A stretch of DNA of 64,000 bases, from positions 1 through 64,000 of the forward strand of contig NZ_JAKSYJ010000142.1 in the NCBI RefSeq assembly GCF_022829365.1, given 5' to 3'. The notes under the pieces were generated by a model that saw only the letters and a list, made by a program, of their open reading frames with translations, was not told the origin of the DNA and made no database searches. Below, in pieces: positions 17,355-24,959 of this stretch (positions are counted from its first letter, which is position 1; every line of letters begins with the position of its first letter). The stretch is from Methylobacterium sp. J-077. GTDB taxonomy: Bacteria; Pseudomonadota; Alphaproteobacteria; Rhizobiales; Beijerinckiaceae. The position numbers were made by a program, and so were the translations under genes.

Positions 17355-17618
17355 TCAGATGGTCGTGCTGCGGCGGCCGGCGATCATGCCGTAGATGAAC
17401 AGCACCACCACGGCGCCCACGACGGCCCCGATGAAGCCCGCGCCCTGGTTCGGTCCGTACCAGCCGATGGCCTGGCCGAGGAAGGTCGCCACGAACGCGC
17501 CGACGATGCCCAAAATGGTCGTGAGGATGAAGCCCGACGGCTCATTCGGTCCGGGCATCAAGAACTTGGCGATGATTCCGGCGAGGAAGCCGATGATGAT
17601 GGTCCAGAGAATACCCAT
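17355..17618 (-). CDS. GlsB/YeaQ/YmgE family stress-response membrane protein
   Basis: An 87-aa protein with three membrane helices: MGILWTIIIGFLAGIIAKFLMPG at the N-terminus, GFILTTILGIVGAFVATFLG in the middle and GFIGAVVGAVVVLFIYGMIAG at the C-terminus. The G-x-x-A-G-x-I-A-K..MPG opening and P-x-G-x-I-x-T-x-x-L-G-I-x-G-A middle are diagnostic of the transglycosylase-associated/GlsB family, small inner-membrane proteins linked to acid or general stress. ATG at 17618 gives the family's usual length; longer readings of the frame have no support. Confidence 0.88.
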   Translation of the reverse strand: MGILWTIIIGFLAGIIAKFLMPGPNEPSGFILTTILGIVGAFVATFLGQAIGWYGPNQGAGFIGAVVGAVVVLFIYGMIAGRRSTTI

Positions 17619-17798
17619 GACGAACCCCGAAGCGTGACAAGCGATGCCGGATGAACGCGCGGCAGCCGGCCACGGTTGCTCGCAACTGCACAGGTCAGGG
17701 AGAATTTTCCGCGGGTTCCCGCGGCGCGTGGGCGCGCGGCCCTTTACGGCCGCACCGCTGCCACGGCAGATACCGGCTTTCGCCGGCTGGAGACTTGG

Positions 17799-18155
17799 AT
17801 GAGCATCGAACGGATCGAACCGGGCTCGCGGATGTCGCAGGGCGCCGTCCACGGCAACACCATCTACCTCGCCGGCCAAGTGGCGTCGGATCCGGTCGGC
17901 ACCGGTGTCACTGCGCAGACCCAGAACATTCTGGTCCAGATCGACCGGCTGCTCGCCGTTGCCGGGAGCGACAAGGATCACATCCTGTCGGCGACGATCT
18001 ACCTCGCCGATATCGGCCATTTCGCCGAGATGAACGCCGCCTGGGACGCCTGGGTATCGAAGGAGCATCCGCCGGCGCGCGCCACTGTCGAGGCTCGGCT
18101 GTGCGATCCGCAATATCTGGTCGAGATCGTGGTCGTCGCCGCGAGGCAGGCGTGA
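17799..18155 (+). CDS. RidA/YjgF/YER057c family protein (reactive imine deaminase type)
   Basis: A 118-aa protein of the RidA superfamily, trimeric enzymes whose archetype hydrolyses 2-aminoacrylate and related imines to ketoacids. Visible family features are MSQGAVHGNTIYLAGQVA near residues 13-30, an internal QTQNILVQIDRLLAVAG helix, and the C-terminal HPPARATVEARLCDPQYLVEI segment, in which R in PARATVE is the expected active-site arginine and the E near the end is conserved. The ATG start gives the usual length. The stop overlaps the next gene's GTG by four bases (GTGA), linking it to a polyamine-binding protein. Confidence 0.85.
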   Translation: MSIERIEPGSRMSQGAVHGNTIYLAGQVASDPVGTGVTAQTQNILVQIDRLLAVAGSDKDHILSATIYLADIGHFAEMNAAWDAWVSKEHPPARATVEARLCDPQYLVEIVVVAARQA

Positions 18156-19333
18156 GCGGGGCCGGGACGGGCCGGGTCGAACCAGTCCGGTGCCTCGTCC
18201 CGTCGCAGCGCCGGTCCGCATCGCCGAGGCGGACCGGCCTTCGTCTGGCAGTGGGAATGCTGGTTGCAGCCCTGTTCCCCCTCGCCGCGCCCGTGCGCGC
18301 TGCGGAGGAGCGGGCCGTCAACATCTACAACTGGTCGGATTACATCGACCCAAAGGTGCTCGACGCCTTCACCCGGGAAACCGGGATCAAGGTCGTCTAC
18401 GATACCTACGACAACAACGAGATTCTGGAGACCAAGCTGCTGGCGGGCCGCTCGGGCTACGACATCGTCGTGCCGTCCGGGCCCTACCTGCAGCGGCTGA
18501 TCCGGGCCGGCGCCTTCCTGCCGCTTGACAAGTCGAAGCTCAAGAACCTCGGCAATCTCTGGCCGGAGATTTCCAATCGGCTCGCCGTGTACGACCCCGG
18601 CAATACGTTTGCGGTCGATTACATGTGGGGCACCACCGGCATCGGCTACAACGTCGCGTCCGTGCGCGAGCGCCTAGGCGCCAACGCGGCGCTGAATTCC
18701 TGGAGCGTCGTCCTCAATCCCGCATCCGCCAACAAGCTCAAGGATTGCGGGATCATGATGCTCGATTCACCCGAGGATCTGATTCCCAGCATGCTGCCGG
18801 TGTTCGGGGCGAAGGCCGATTCCAAGCGCTGGGACGATCTGACCCTGGTGACCGACGCGCTCTACAAGGTGCGCGGCAGCGTGCGAAAATTCCACGCCTC
18901 CGAATACATCCAGGCGCTCGCCAATGGCGATATCTGCATCGCGGTGGGCTATTCAGGCGACGTGATGCAGGCCAAGCGCCGGGCCGAGGAAGCCAAGAAC
19001 GGGATCGAGATCGCCTATGTCGTGCCCAAGGAGGGCGCATTGATGTGGTTCGACACCTTCGCGATTCCGAGGGATGCCGCCCATCCGGCCGAGGCCCTGG
19101 CCTTCATCGACTACATGCTGCGGCCCGAGGTGGCGGCGGCCAATACCAACTTCGTGGCCTATGCCAGCGGCAATCTCGCGGCGAAGAAATTCGTGACGCC
19201 CGAGATTCTGAACAATCCCGGCATCTACCCCGATGAGACGACGATGCAGCGCCTGTCGATCAACACCGCCTGGGACGACCGCACCCAGCGCTACGTCACC
19301 CGGCTCTGGACCCGAGTCCGCACCGGACGCTGA
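18152..19333 (+). CDS. Polyamine ABC transporter periplasmic binding protein (PotD/PotF type)
   Basis: A 393-aa protein from the GTG that overlaps the RidA stop. A twin-arginine-like basic segment (SPRRTGLRLAVG) leads into a signal peptide ending near PVRAAEE. The mature protein begins VNIYNWSDYIDPKVL, the hallmark of spermidine/putrescine-binding proteins; later come YDIVVPSGPYLQRLI, VDYMWGTTGIGYN, CIAVGYSGDV, VVPKEGALMWFDTFAIP and PEVAAANTNFVAYASGN. It should capture polyamines in the periplasm for an ABC importer. No ATPase or permease gene is nearby, so the rest of the transporter must be encoded elsewhere, or the protein acts as a sensor. Confidence 0.85.
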   Translation: MSGAGTGRVEPVRCLVPSQRRSASPRRTGLRLAVGMLVAALFPLAAPVRAAEERAVNIYNWSDYIDPKVLDAFTRETGIKVVYDTYDNNEILETKLLAGRSGYDIVVPSGPYLQRLIRAGAFLPLDKSKLKNLGNLWPEISNRLAVYDPGNTFAVDYMWGTTGIGYNVASVRERLGANAALNSWSVVLNPASANKLKDCGIMMLDSPEDLIPSMLPVFGAKADSKRWDDLTLVTDALYKVRGSVRKFHASEYIQALANGDICIAVGYSGDVMQAKRRAEEAKNGIEIAYVVPKEGALMWFDTFAIPRDAAHPAEALAFIDYMLRPEVAAANTNFVAYASGNLAAKKFVTPEILNNPGIYPDETTMQRLSINTAWDDRTQRYVTRLWTRVRTGR

Positions 19334-19337
19334 GGGA

Positions 19338-19363
19338 GGCCCGGCGCGATCAAACGCCGGGCC
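19338..19363. terminator. Hairpin between convergent polyamine-binding and DUF3597 genes
   Basis: A perfect 9-base stem, GGCCCGGCG/CGCCGGGCC, with an 8-base loop sits in the 40-base gap between two convergent stop codons. There is no long T-run on either side, so it may be a weak or Rho-assisted bidirectional terminator. Confidence 0.6.
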
Positions 19364-19373
19364 GTGCTGAGCT

Positions 19374-19781
19374 TCAGTTCTTGAGGTCTTCCGGCACCTT
19401 GCCGCCGTTCTCGGCGAGCTTCTGCATCACCTGCTTGTGCAGCCAGATGTTCATGGAGGCCGAGTCCTCCTTGTCGCCGGTGTAGTGCAACTCGTCGGCG
19501 AGCTTCTTGCGCTCCGACAGGCTCGAATCCAGGCCGAGCAGCTTCATCAGGTCCACGATCGAGTGGCGCCAATCGAGCGTCTGCCCGTTCTTCTCGGCTA
19601 GGCCGGTGAGCACGGCCGCCACGTCCACGGGCTCGCCGCCGCCCGCGCCGCCGGGGGCCGACGCGGTGCCCGTACCGGCCGAGCCGCTGGAGGAGCCCGA
19701 CGTGGATGAGGGTGCGGCGTCCGCGGAACCGCCGCCGAACGGATGAAGGATCTTGCCGACGATGCTGCCGAGGAGGCTCAT
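19374..19781 (-). CDS. DUF3597 domain protein
   Basis: A 135-aa soluble protein. The N-terminus, MSLLGSIVGKILHPFG, is followed by a low-complexity Ser/Thr/Gly/Ala linker (about 19-48). A compact C-terminal domain contains VDVAAVLTGLAEKNGQTLDWRHSIVDLMKLLGLDSSLSERKKLADEL and ends MNIWLHKQVMQKLAENGGKVP. This is the signature of the DUF3597 family, found widely in proteobacteria; its function is unknown, although its helical domain resembles small cell-envelope-associated modules. ATG at 19781 is supported by the conserved opening. Confidence 0.85.
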   Translation of the reverse strand: MSLLGSIVGKILHPFGGGSADAAPSSTSGSSSGSAGTGTASAPGGAGGGEPVDVAAVLTGLAEKNGQTLDWRHSIVDLMKLLGLDSSLSERKKLADELHYTGDKEDSASMNIWLHKQVMQKLAENGGKVPEDLKN

Positions 19782-19881
19782 AGGTCCGCTCCGATAATCG
19801 AGGCCCGACCTGCGCGCCGGGCGGGCTGTCAACCGGTTGTCGGCCCGGGCGTTCCGAGAATCGGTCTGCGCAGTGCTGAGA

Positions 19882-20034
19882 CTACAAGCGGACGCCGTGC
19901 AGGGCGACCCCGAGCAGGGACAGGCCGAGCACCAGGCAGATCCCGCTCCAGCGTTCGAGGACGACCGCACGGGCGGGGTGGCGCAGCGAAAGACCCGCCA
20001 GGCCGACACTGAAGACTAAACAGCTCAAGCTCAT
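19882..20034 (-). pseudogene. Possible C-terminal remnant of a LysE/RhtB-type exporter
   Basis: A 50-codon frame, MSLSCLVFSVGLAGLSLR then RAVVLERWSGICLVLGLSLLGVALHGVRL, reads as two hydrophobic helices with a basic linker. The arrangement R-x-x-L-E-R-x-S-G..L-x-x-L-G at the end recalls the last helix of LysE-family exporters. The frame stays open a few codons upstream (a GTG at about 20049) with no recognisable rest of the gene. It could equally be a genuine small membrane protein. The call rests on hydrophobicity and a loose motif only. Confidence 0.3.
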
Positions 20035-20388
20035 CACGATAACCAGCACGTTCCTTGTGATCCGGGATCGACACGTCTACCCATAATCAGATTTCGCCGC
20101 TGTTGGACGTAAAATACCACGTAGTCAACGGGGAATCCATACGGACCAAAATTGTCGTTACAAGCGAGCGGAGCGCCGTGTCTGATTTCGGCCTGTGTAG
20201 AGGCGCGTATATCAATGGTCTCGAGTCTCGCATTAACGATAATCGGCGACGATATTGAAGTCCTGGCCGTCGCGCACCGCCCGATCGTGTTATGGAACGC
20301 CCGATCCCGTCGTTCTGGCACGTTGCACGGGAACGTTCGGCACCTCCGAGGCGCGACTGAGACCTTGCGAGCCTCGGCGGTCCGATGA
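20035..20388. other. Gene-free stretch, lower GC than surroundings
   Basis: No convincing coding frame on either strand. Base composition is visibly less GC-rich than the neighbouring genes, especially 20080-20260. With the possible LysE remnant beside it, this may be decayed sequence. I see no hairpin, RNA gene or repeat. Confidence 0.4.
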
Positions 20389-20712
20389 TCAACCGCCGCT
20401 CGACAGGGCCGCGATCAGGGCCGTCCGCTCCTCGGAGAGCGTCTCGCGCGATACGGGGCGACCGGCGCGGTCGTACCAGTAGCGCGCATTGCCGGCATCG
20501 CCCTCGATCCGGTGGAGATGCGCGTGCACCCAGGCGGCGTCGGACCCGGGGGCGTCTTGCACCAGGGCATGTGCCCGCGTCCAGGCGGCGTCCGGGGTTT
20601 CCGTCGCGTGCTTGGCCAGCCACCAGAGAGCGGCGCGCGGCGCGGGCCAGGCGGACGGCGGCTCGGGTTCGGTCAGCGCCGCCGCGAAATCGGCCGGTAG
20701 GGTCCCGGTCAT
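20389..20712 (-). CDS. Small soluble protein downstream of helicase, unknown
   Basis: A 107-aa protein with a good ribosome-binding site (AGAGGAGGTCGCC before ATG). The sequence is helical and rich in Trp and Ala, with AWPAPRAALWWLAKHATETPDAAWTRAHALVQ, then AWVHAHLHRIEGDAGNARYWYDRAG and a final LSEERTALIAAL helix. The WxxAH..L..xEGD.xNAxYWYxRAG pattern resembles a short TPR-like hairpin seen in small alphaproteobacterial proteins of unknown role. It starts 22 bases after the helicase stop on the same strand, so the two form a likely operon. No function can be assigned. Confidence 0.6.
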   Translation of the reverse strand: MTGTLPADFAAALTEPEPPSAWPAPRAALWWLAKHATETPDAAWTRAHALVQDAPGSDAAWVHAHLHRIEGDAGNARYWYDRAGRPVSRETLSEERTALIAALSSGG

Positions 20713-20734
20713 GGCGACCTCCTCTCGCGACGGA

Positions 20735-22588
20735 TCAACGCCCGGCCGCGCGCTCCGGCTGCCAGCGGCCGCGGCGCTGGCGGGCGGACCACGCGTAGCG
20801 GGTATCGCCGTCGAGGCGGTCGAGATGGTCCGAGAGCCGGTTGCGTTCAAGCCAGGCTAGCGCCGCTTCGAGTTCGGGCAGGGTCATGGTCGCGCGGCCC
20901 TTGCCGAGCACACGCTTGAGCACCGCGTTGTAGCGATGCGCAAGGTTGCCGCCGCGGGGAACGCGCAGAGACGCCTCGTCCTCCACCGCCTGGCTCGCCA
21001 CCGCAACCGCGAGCCGCTGGCGCAGGGTCCGCTCGGTGACGGACGGCGGTTCCGGCGCCGGCGCCACGGGGGCGGGCTCGGCGAGCCGCGGGCGCAGCAG
21101 GGCGTAGCGCAGCCCGATCGCGTTGCTCTCCAGCGGCGTGATCCCGCCGGGATCCTCGTCGCGCCACGGGGTCCGCTCCGGGACGATGGCGCTGGCCGGC
21201 CGCTCGCGCTTGGGCCGGACGCTGCTGCCCTGCTCGGTCTCGAGTTCCAGGCGGAACCGGGCGAAGAGCGGGTCGTCCGGGTGGAAGACCAGCGCCTGCT
21301 GGTTGTCGTAGGGGCCGGCATGCGGATCGACCCGGGTGGCCCGGGCGAGCATCTGCTCCAGCCAGGGCCGGGAGCGGATATGAGTGAGGGCCGCCACCAC
21401 GGCGACCTCGGGGGCGTCGAGCCCCTCATAGGCCATCGCCACCGTCACCAGCACCGCCGGCTCCGCGGTCAGGCGGAACGCCGCCAGGGCCGCATGGGCG
21501 TCGCCCTGGCCGGATGTCGCCAGCCGGACATCGCGCTCGCCCTGCCTGGCCGGCATCCAGCTGCGCAGGGTCGTCAGGTAGGTGCGCGCGCTCGCTTGGT
21601 CCGGGGCGACCACGAGGAGTTTGCCCAGACCCCGGGCCATCTCGCCGGGCGGCAGGTCGCGTTCGAGCCGGCGCCGGGCGCGCAGGCGCTTGGTGGCGAA
21701 GAACGCCTCGCTCAAGAGATCCCGCGCGAAGCCGGTGCGCAGGGCCGTGAACAAAGCCGGCCGGGTGGTGACCCGGACCGATCCGGCGCCCAGCCGGTGC
21801 GGCCCGACCCGGGGGCTGTCGCCGGCAATCCGTCCGCCTTCGAGCCAGCTCGCCTCGCCGTCGATCGCTCCGAAGGTGACTGGGAGCACCGCCCGCTCGG
21901 CCAAGGCCTGCGAGCGCGAATAGCCGATCACCGCCAGCCCCGGCGCGTCGAGGTCGAGTTCCGGGCCGCGGCCGAGGGCGGGCGGCCGGTAGGGCAGGCC
22001 GAGGATGCGCCGGCCATCGGCCCGCTCCAGGGTGCCGGACAGGAACAAGCCGATCTCGGCCGCCTCCATCACTGGCAGCATCGCCCGGGACCACGCCCCC
22101 GCCTCGGCCTCCTCCTCGGCGGAGGCGTCCTCCGCCCCCGGACGCCCGGGGACCGGCAGGTGGTGCACCTCGTCGACCACCAGCAGGGTGCGGTGCCCCC
22201 GCGCCTCGGCGAGGTGCAACGCCGGGGCGGCGGCCACCGCCTGATAGGTGGTGACGTAGCCGGAGAGTCCGCGGGCCGGGTCGCGCTCGTTATCGGCGGC
22301 GCGCACACTCAGCCCATGCCCGAACGCCGCGCGCCAGAGCGGGTCGGCGAAGGCTTCCTCGGCCTGGAGCCGCAGGGAATCCCGGGGCACCACCCAGACC
22401 ACGCGCTCGACCCGGCCCGCCGCGATCAGCGTGTGCGCCGCGATCACCGGCAGCAGCGACTTGCCGCCCCCCGGCGTCACCGCCGCCAGGATCTTCCGGA
22501 CATGCCCCGCCTCCCCGCTCGCCATGGCCGCCACGAGGGCCATCAACGTACGCTGGTGGGACCGCAGGGACGGGGCGGGACGGGTCAA
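20735..22588 (-). CDS. DEAD/DEAH-type superfamily 2 helicase
   Basis: A 617-aa protein with SF2 helicase motifs: Q-like SLRSHQRTLM (7-16), Walker A TPGGGKS (38-44), motif Ia VVPRDSL (67-72), Walker B DEVH (139-142), motif III SGTLER (184-189), and a second RecA domain with VAMAYEGLD and motif VI QMLARATRVD near 418-427. The C-terminal 150 residues, ending NLAHRYNAVLKRVLGKG and PELEAALAWLERNR, look like an added substrate-binding domain. The start is TTG; no ATG or GTG lies upstream in frame. It sits with a 107-aa unknown protein next to tRNA-Tyr. Its role could be phage- or defence-related or housekeeping RNA/DNA unwinding; the sequence alone does not decide. Confidence 0.75.
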   Translation of the reverse strand: MTRPAPSLRSHQRTLMALVAAMASGEAGHVRKILAAVTPGGGKSLLPVIAAHTLIAAGRVERVVWVVPRDSLRLQAEEAFADPLWRAAFGHGLSVRAADNERDPARGLSGYVTTYQAVAAAPALHLAEARGHRTLLVVDEVHHLPVPGRPGAEDASAEEEAEAGAWSRAMLPVMEAAEIGLFLSGTLERADGRRILGLPYRPPALGRGPELDLDAPGLAVIGYSRSQALAERAVLPVTFGAIDGEASWLEGGRIAGDSPRVGPHRLGAGSVRVTTRPALFTALRTGFARDLLSEAFFATKRLRARRRLERDLPPGEMARGLGKLLVVAPDQASARTYLTTLRSWMPARQGERDVRLATSGQGDAHAALAAFRLTAEPAVLVTVAMAYEGLDAPEVAVVAALTHIRSRPWLEQMLARATRVDPHAGPYDNQQALVFHPDDPLFARFRLELETEQGSSVRPKRERPASAIVPERTPWRDEDPGGITPLESNAIGLRYALLRPRLAEPAPVAPAPEPPSVTERTLRQRLAVAVASQAVEDEASLRVPRGGNLAHRYNAVLKRVLGKGRATMTLPELEAALAWLERNRLSDHLDRLDGDTRYAWSARQRRGRWQPERAAGR

Positions 22589-22997
22589 TGGCCGGCGAAG
22601 CAGGGCGACATGCCCGCACCGTGGCCGATCCCGATTCCTTTGTGAATCCCTGGGGACACGGAACGTTCGTGTTTTCTTCCCGGGCGCTCAGGGCGCGGTC
22701 AGAATGAGCCGCTGCGCGGCGCGTCTTAGGCAGGGTCCCGGGTCGCATTCCGCTGGCGCTGCATGCGCCCGGGAAAGGGCGTAGCGTTTCATCCTGCACC
22801 GCCCCTTTCCCGGACAGGTGGAGCGAAGCGGAACCTGATCCGGGACCCAGCACGGGACGAGCCGCGCAGCGGCGCCGAAGCCTTAGCCCCGGAGAAGCGT
22901 CGCAAACGCGGCCCGGGAGGCAGGATCGCACCACGACAAGCGTTGACACCCGGCCGGCCCCTCACCATAAGGGCGCCGCGGGCGAAAAACCCGCCTT
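22589..22997. other. Gene-free stretch between helicase gene and tRNA-Tyr
   Basis: About 410 bases with no credible coding frame; open frames here run through the tRNA and have no conserved character. The divergent promoters for the helicase gene (minus) and the tRNA (plus) should lie within it. No perfect direct repeats or integrase remnants were seen. Confidence 0.4.
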
Positions 22998-23081
22998 GGG
23001 GGAATGTCCCGAGCGGCAAAGGGGGCGGACTGTAAATCCGCTGCGTAAGCTTCGTAGGTTCGAGTCCTACTTCCCCCACCA
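22998..23081 (+). tRNA. tRNA-Tyr (anticodon GTA)
   Basis: The acceptor stem GGGGGAA pairs with TTCCCCC, followed by the discriminator A and an encoded CCA (23079-23081). The anticodon arm GCGGA-CTGTAAA-TCCGC carries GTA. A long variable arm, as expected for class II tRNA-Tyr, precedes the T arm, whose loop is GTTCGAGTC. The D-loop region reads GTCCCGAGCGGC. All elements are visible by eye, and no intron is present. Confidence 0.97.
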
Positions 23082-23109
23082 AGGTTCCTGAAAATCCTGC
23101 CCTGCCCGA

Positions 23110-23733
23110 TCAGCCCTGCTTCGCCAGGGCTGCCTCGATGCGCGCGGCAGCGGCGGCCGAAAAACCCTTCCCGGCGAGCCCCTGGCCCACGGCTGCCTGC
23201 CCGGTGAGACTGCGCTTCTTGCCCTCCGGTAGGTGTGTCTTGCGCAGCGCGTGCGCGTCGCGGTGGCTGGCATGGGTGATCGCGATGGCCAGCGCGTCGG
23301 CGGCGTCGGCGACGTGGAACTCGGCCTTCGGCAGCAGGAAGCGCACCATCGCCTGGATCTGCACCTTCTCGGCATGGCCGGAGCCCGCCACGGTCTTCTT
23401 GATCAGGTTGGCGGCGTATTCGAACACCGGCAGCCCAGCCAGCGCCGGCACCACCAGCGCCATGGCGCGGGCATGGCCGAGCTTGAGCGTCGCCTGGGCG
23501 TCCTTGTTGACGAAGGTCTCCTCCACGGCGACCTCGTCGGGCGTCTGCGCGTCGACGATGCGGCCGATCCCCTCGAACAACTCGCGCAGGCGCAGGGCCA
23601 AAGGCAGGTCCCCGTCCGAGGTCACGACCCCGCAATCGCCGTAGGTCAGCTTGCTGCCCTGCGCGGTGATGAGGCCCCAGCCGGTGCGGCGGAGCCCCGG
23701 ATCGATCCCCAGGATGCGGACGATGCTGCTCAT
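23110..23733 (-). CDS. ruvC: Holliday junction resolvase RuvC
   Basis: A 207-aa endonuclease that cleaves Holliday junctions after RuvAB branch migration. The four catalytic acids are visible: D11 in ILGIDPGL, E71 in VAVEETFVNKD, and D143 and D146 in VADAADALAIAITHA. KKTVAGSGHAEKVQ in the middle is the DNA-contacting stretch. The C-terminus after about residue 165 is a longer, Lys/Ala-rich tail than in E. coli, common in alphaproteobacteria. ATG at 23733. It lies convergent to tRNA-Tyr and apart from ruvAB, which are not in the window. Confidence 0.95.
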   Translation of the reverse strand: MSSIVRILGIDPGLRRTGWGLITAQGSKLTYGDCGVVTSDGDLPLALRLRELFEGIGRIVDAQTPDEVAVEETFVNKDAQATLKLGHARAMALVVPALAGLPVFEYAANLIKKTVAGSGHAEKVQIQAMVRFLLPKAEFHVADAADALAIAITHASHRDAHALRKTHLPEGKKRSLTGQAAVGQGLAGKGFSAAAAARIEAALAKQG

Positions 23734-23874
23734 GACGCTCCAGGGTTCTGCTCTGCCGGATCCCGAGCTTTGGAATCGCCGTTGGGATGAGGCTCTCGAC
23801 GATCGGCCCGAGCCTGCCGTACGTATCGTGAACGCCCGGTTTCACCAAGGGCACGGAATGACGGGAGCACGACC

Positions 23875-24447
23875 ATGAGCGCGGACCTGCCGATCAGCCG
23901 CTTCCCGATGCCGAAGCTGTCCGAGATGCCCGAAGACCTGCGTGCCTGCATTGCCCTGGTGCAGGAGAAGGCGGGCTTCGTGCCCAACATCTTCCTGGCG
24001 CTGGCGCATCGCCCGGACGAGTTCCGCGCCTTCATGGCCTATCACGACGCGCTGATGGACAAGCCCGGTGGCCTGACCAAGGCCGAGCGCGAGATGATCG
24101 TGATCGCCACCAGCGCGGCCAACAACTGCCTCTACTGCGTGATCGCCCACGGCGCGATCCTGCGGGTCCGGGCCAAGAACCCGCTGCTGGCCGACCAGAT
24201 CGCCGTCGCCTACGCCAAGGCCGACATCACCCCGCGCCAGCGCGCGATGCTGGCTTTCGCGCTCAAGGTGGCGCAGGAGGCCCACGCAGTCGGTTCCGAC
24301 GATCACGCCGTGCTGGCAAGCCACGGCTTCAGCCCGGACGACATCTGGGACATCGCGGCGATCACCGCCCTGTTCGCCCTGTCGAACCGGCTCGCCAGCG
24401 TGGCGGAGCTGCGGCCGAACGACGAGTTCTACACACTGGGGCGCTGA
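23875..24447 (+). CDS. AhpD-like peroxidase-related protein (carboxymuconolactone decarboxylase family)
   Basis: A 190-aa helical protein of the AhpD/CMD fold. The redox motif C-x-x-C-x-x-x-H is present as NNCLYCVIAHG near residues 82-92, preceded by a conserved Glu in KAEREMIVIATS. AhpD-type proteins act as thiol-dependent peroxidases or reductants of AhpC. PNIFLALAHRP near 37-47 and the final RLASVAELRPNDEFYTLGR are typical of the longer peroxidase-related branch. The start is ATG with GGGAG eight bases upstream. It is monocistronic and convergent with the ynfA-type gene. Confidence 0.82.
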   Translation: MSADLPISRFPMPKLSEMPEDLRACIALVQEKAGFVPNIFLALAHRPDEFRAFMAYHDALMDKPGGLTKAEREMIVIATSAANNCLYCVIAHGAILRVRAKNPLLADQIAVAYAKADITPRQRAMLAFALKVAQEAHAVGSDDHAVLASHGFSPDDIWDIAAITALFALSNRLASVAELRPNDEFYTLGR

Positions 24448-24454
24448 GACCGCC

Positions 24455-24775
24455 TCACCCCCGCCGCCCGAGCAGGATGATCGCCGTGCCGGCCAGGCAG
24501 AGCGTGCTGCCCCCGAGGTCCCAGCGGTCGGGCCGCTGGCCTTCCGCGAGCCACAACCACAGGATCGAGGCCGCGACGTAGACCCCGCCATAGGCCGCGA
24601 AGGCGCGCCCCGCCGCCGGGCTGTCCACCAGGGTCAGCAGGCCGGCGAACGCGACCAGGGAAGCGATGCCAGGCAGCGCCCACCAGGCCGACCGGCCGAG
24701 CCGGAGCCAGGCCCAGAACGCGAAGCAGCCGGCGATCTCCGCCAGGGCGGCACCGGCATAGGCGAGGAGCGTCAT
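24455..24775 (-). CDS. YnfA/UPF0060 family inner-membrane protein
   Basis: A 106-aa protein with four membrane helices. The diagnostic sequence includes [19 protein letters not shown] at residues 11-29, [31 protein letters not shown] at about 59-89, and [15 protein letters not shown] at the end. This matches UPF0060 (YnfA), small multidrug-resistance-like proteins whose physiological substrate is unclear. ATG at 24775. Only seven bases separate its stop from that of the convergent AhpD-like gene. Confidence 0.9.
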   Translation of the reverse strand: MTLLAYAGAALAEIAGCFAFWAWLRLGRSAWWALPGIASLVAFAGLLTLVDSPAAGRAFAAYGGVYVAASILWLWLAEGQRPDRWDLGGSTLCLAGTAIILLGRRG

Positions 24776-24959
24776 CAATCCAGCTTGGCACGAGGATCGG
24801 CGTGACGCGAGCCGCGATGGACAAACCGATCGAATATGCTGCAACCGAAGAGATGAGCCGTAAGTGCAAGATGCTCATGCGCTCGAGATAGGCTAAGACC
24901 GCTCGCGATCGCCTCCGCGTGCTTCCCGGGCCCCGCTGCCCGATCCACCGCCCCCGGCC

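Noticed and set aside
20936-22645. 569-codon plus-strand frame opposite the helicase gene
   Set aside because: It is antisense to a gene with clear helicase motifs, and its own translation has no conserved or folded character.
22883-23854. Frames reading through the tRNA-Tyr gene
   Set aside because: The apparent protein segments there are translations of the tRNA; the cloverleaf and encoded CCA are clear.
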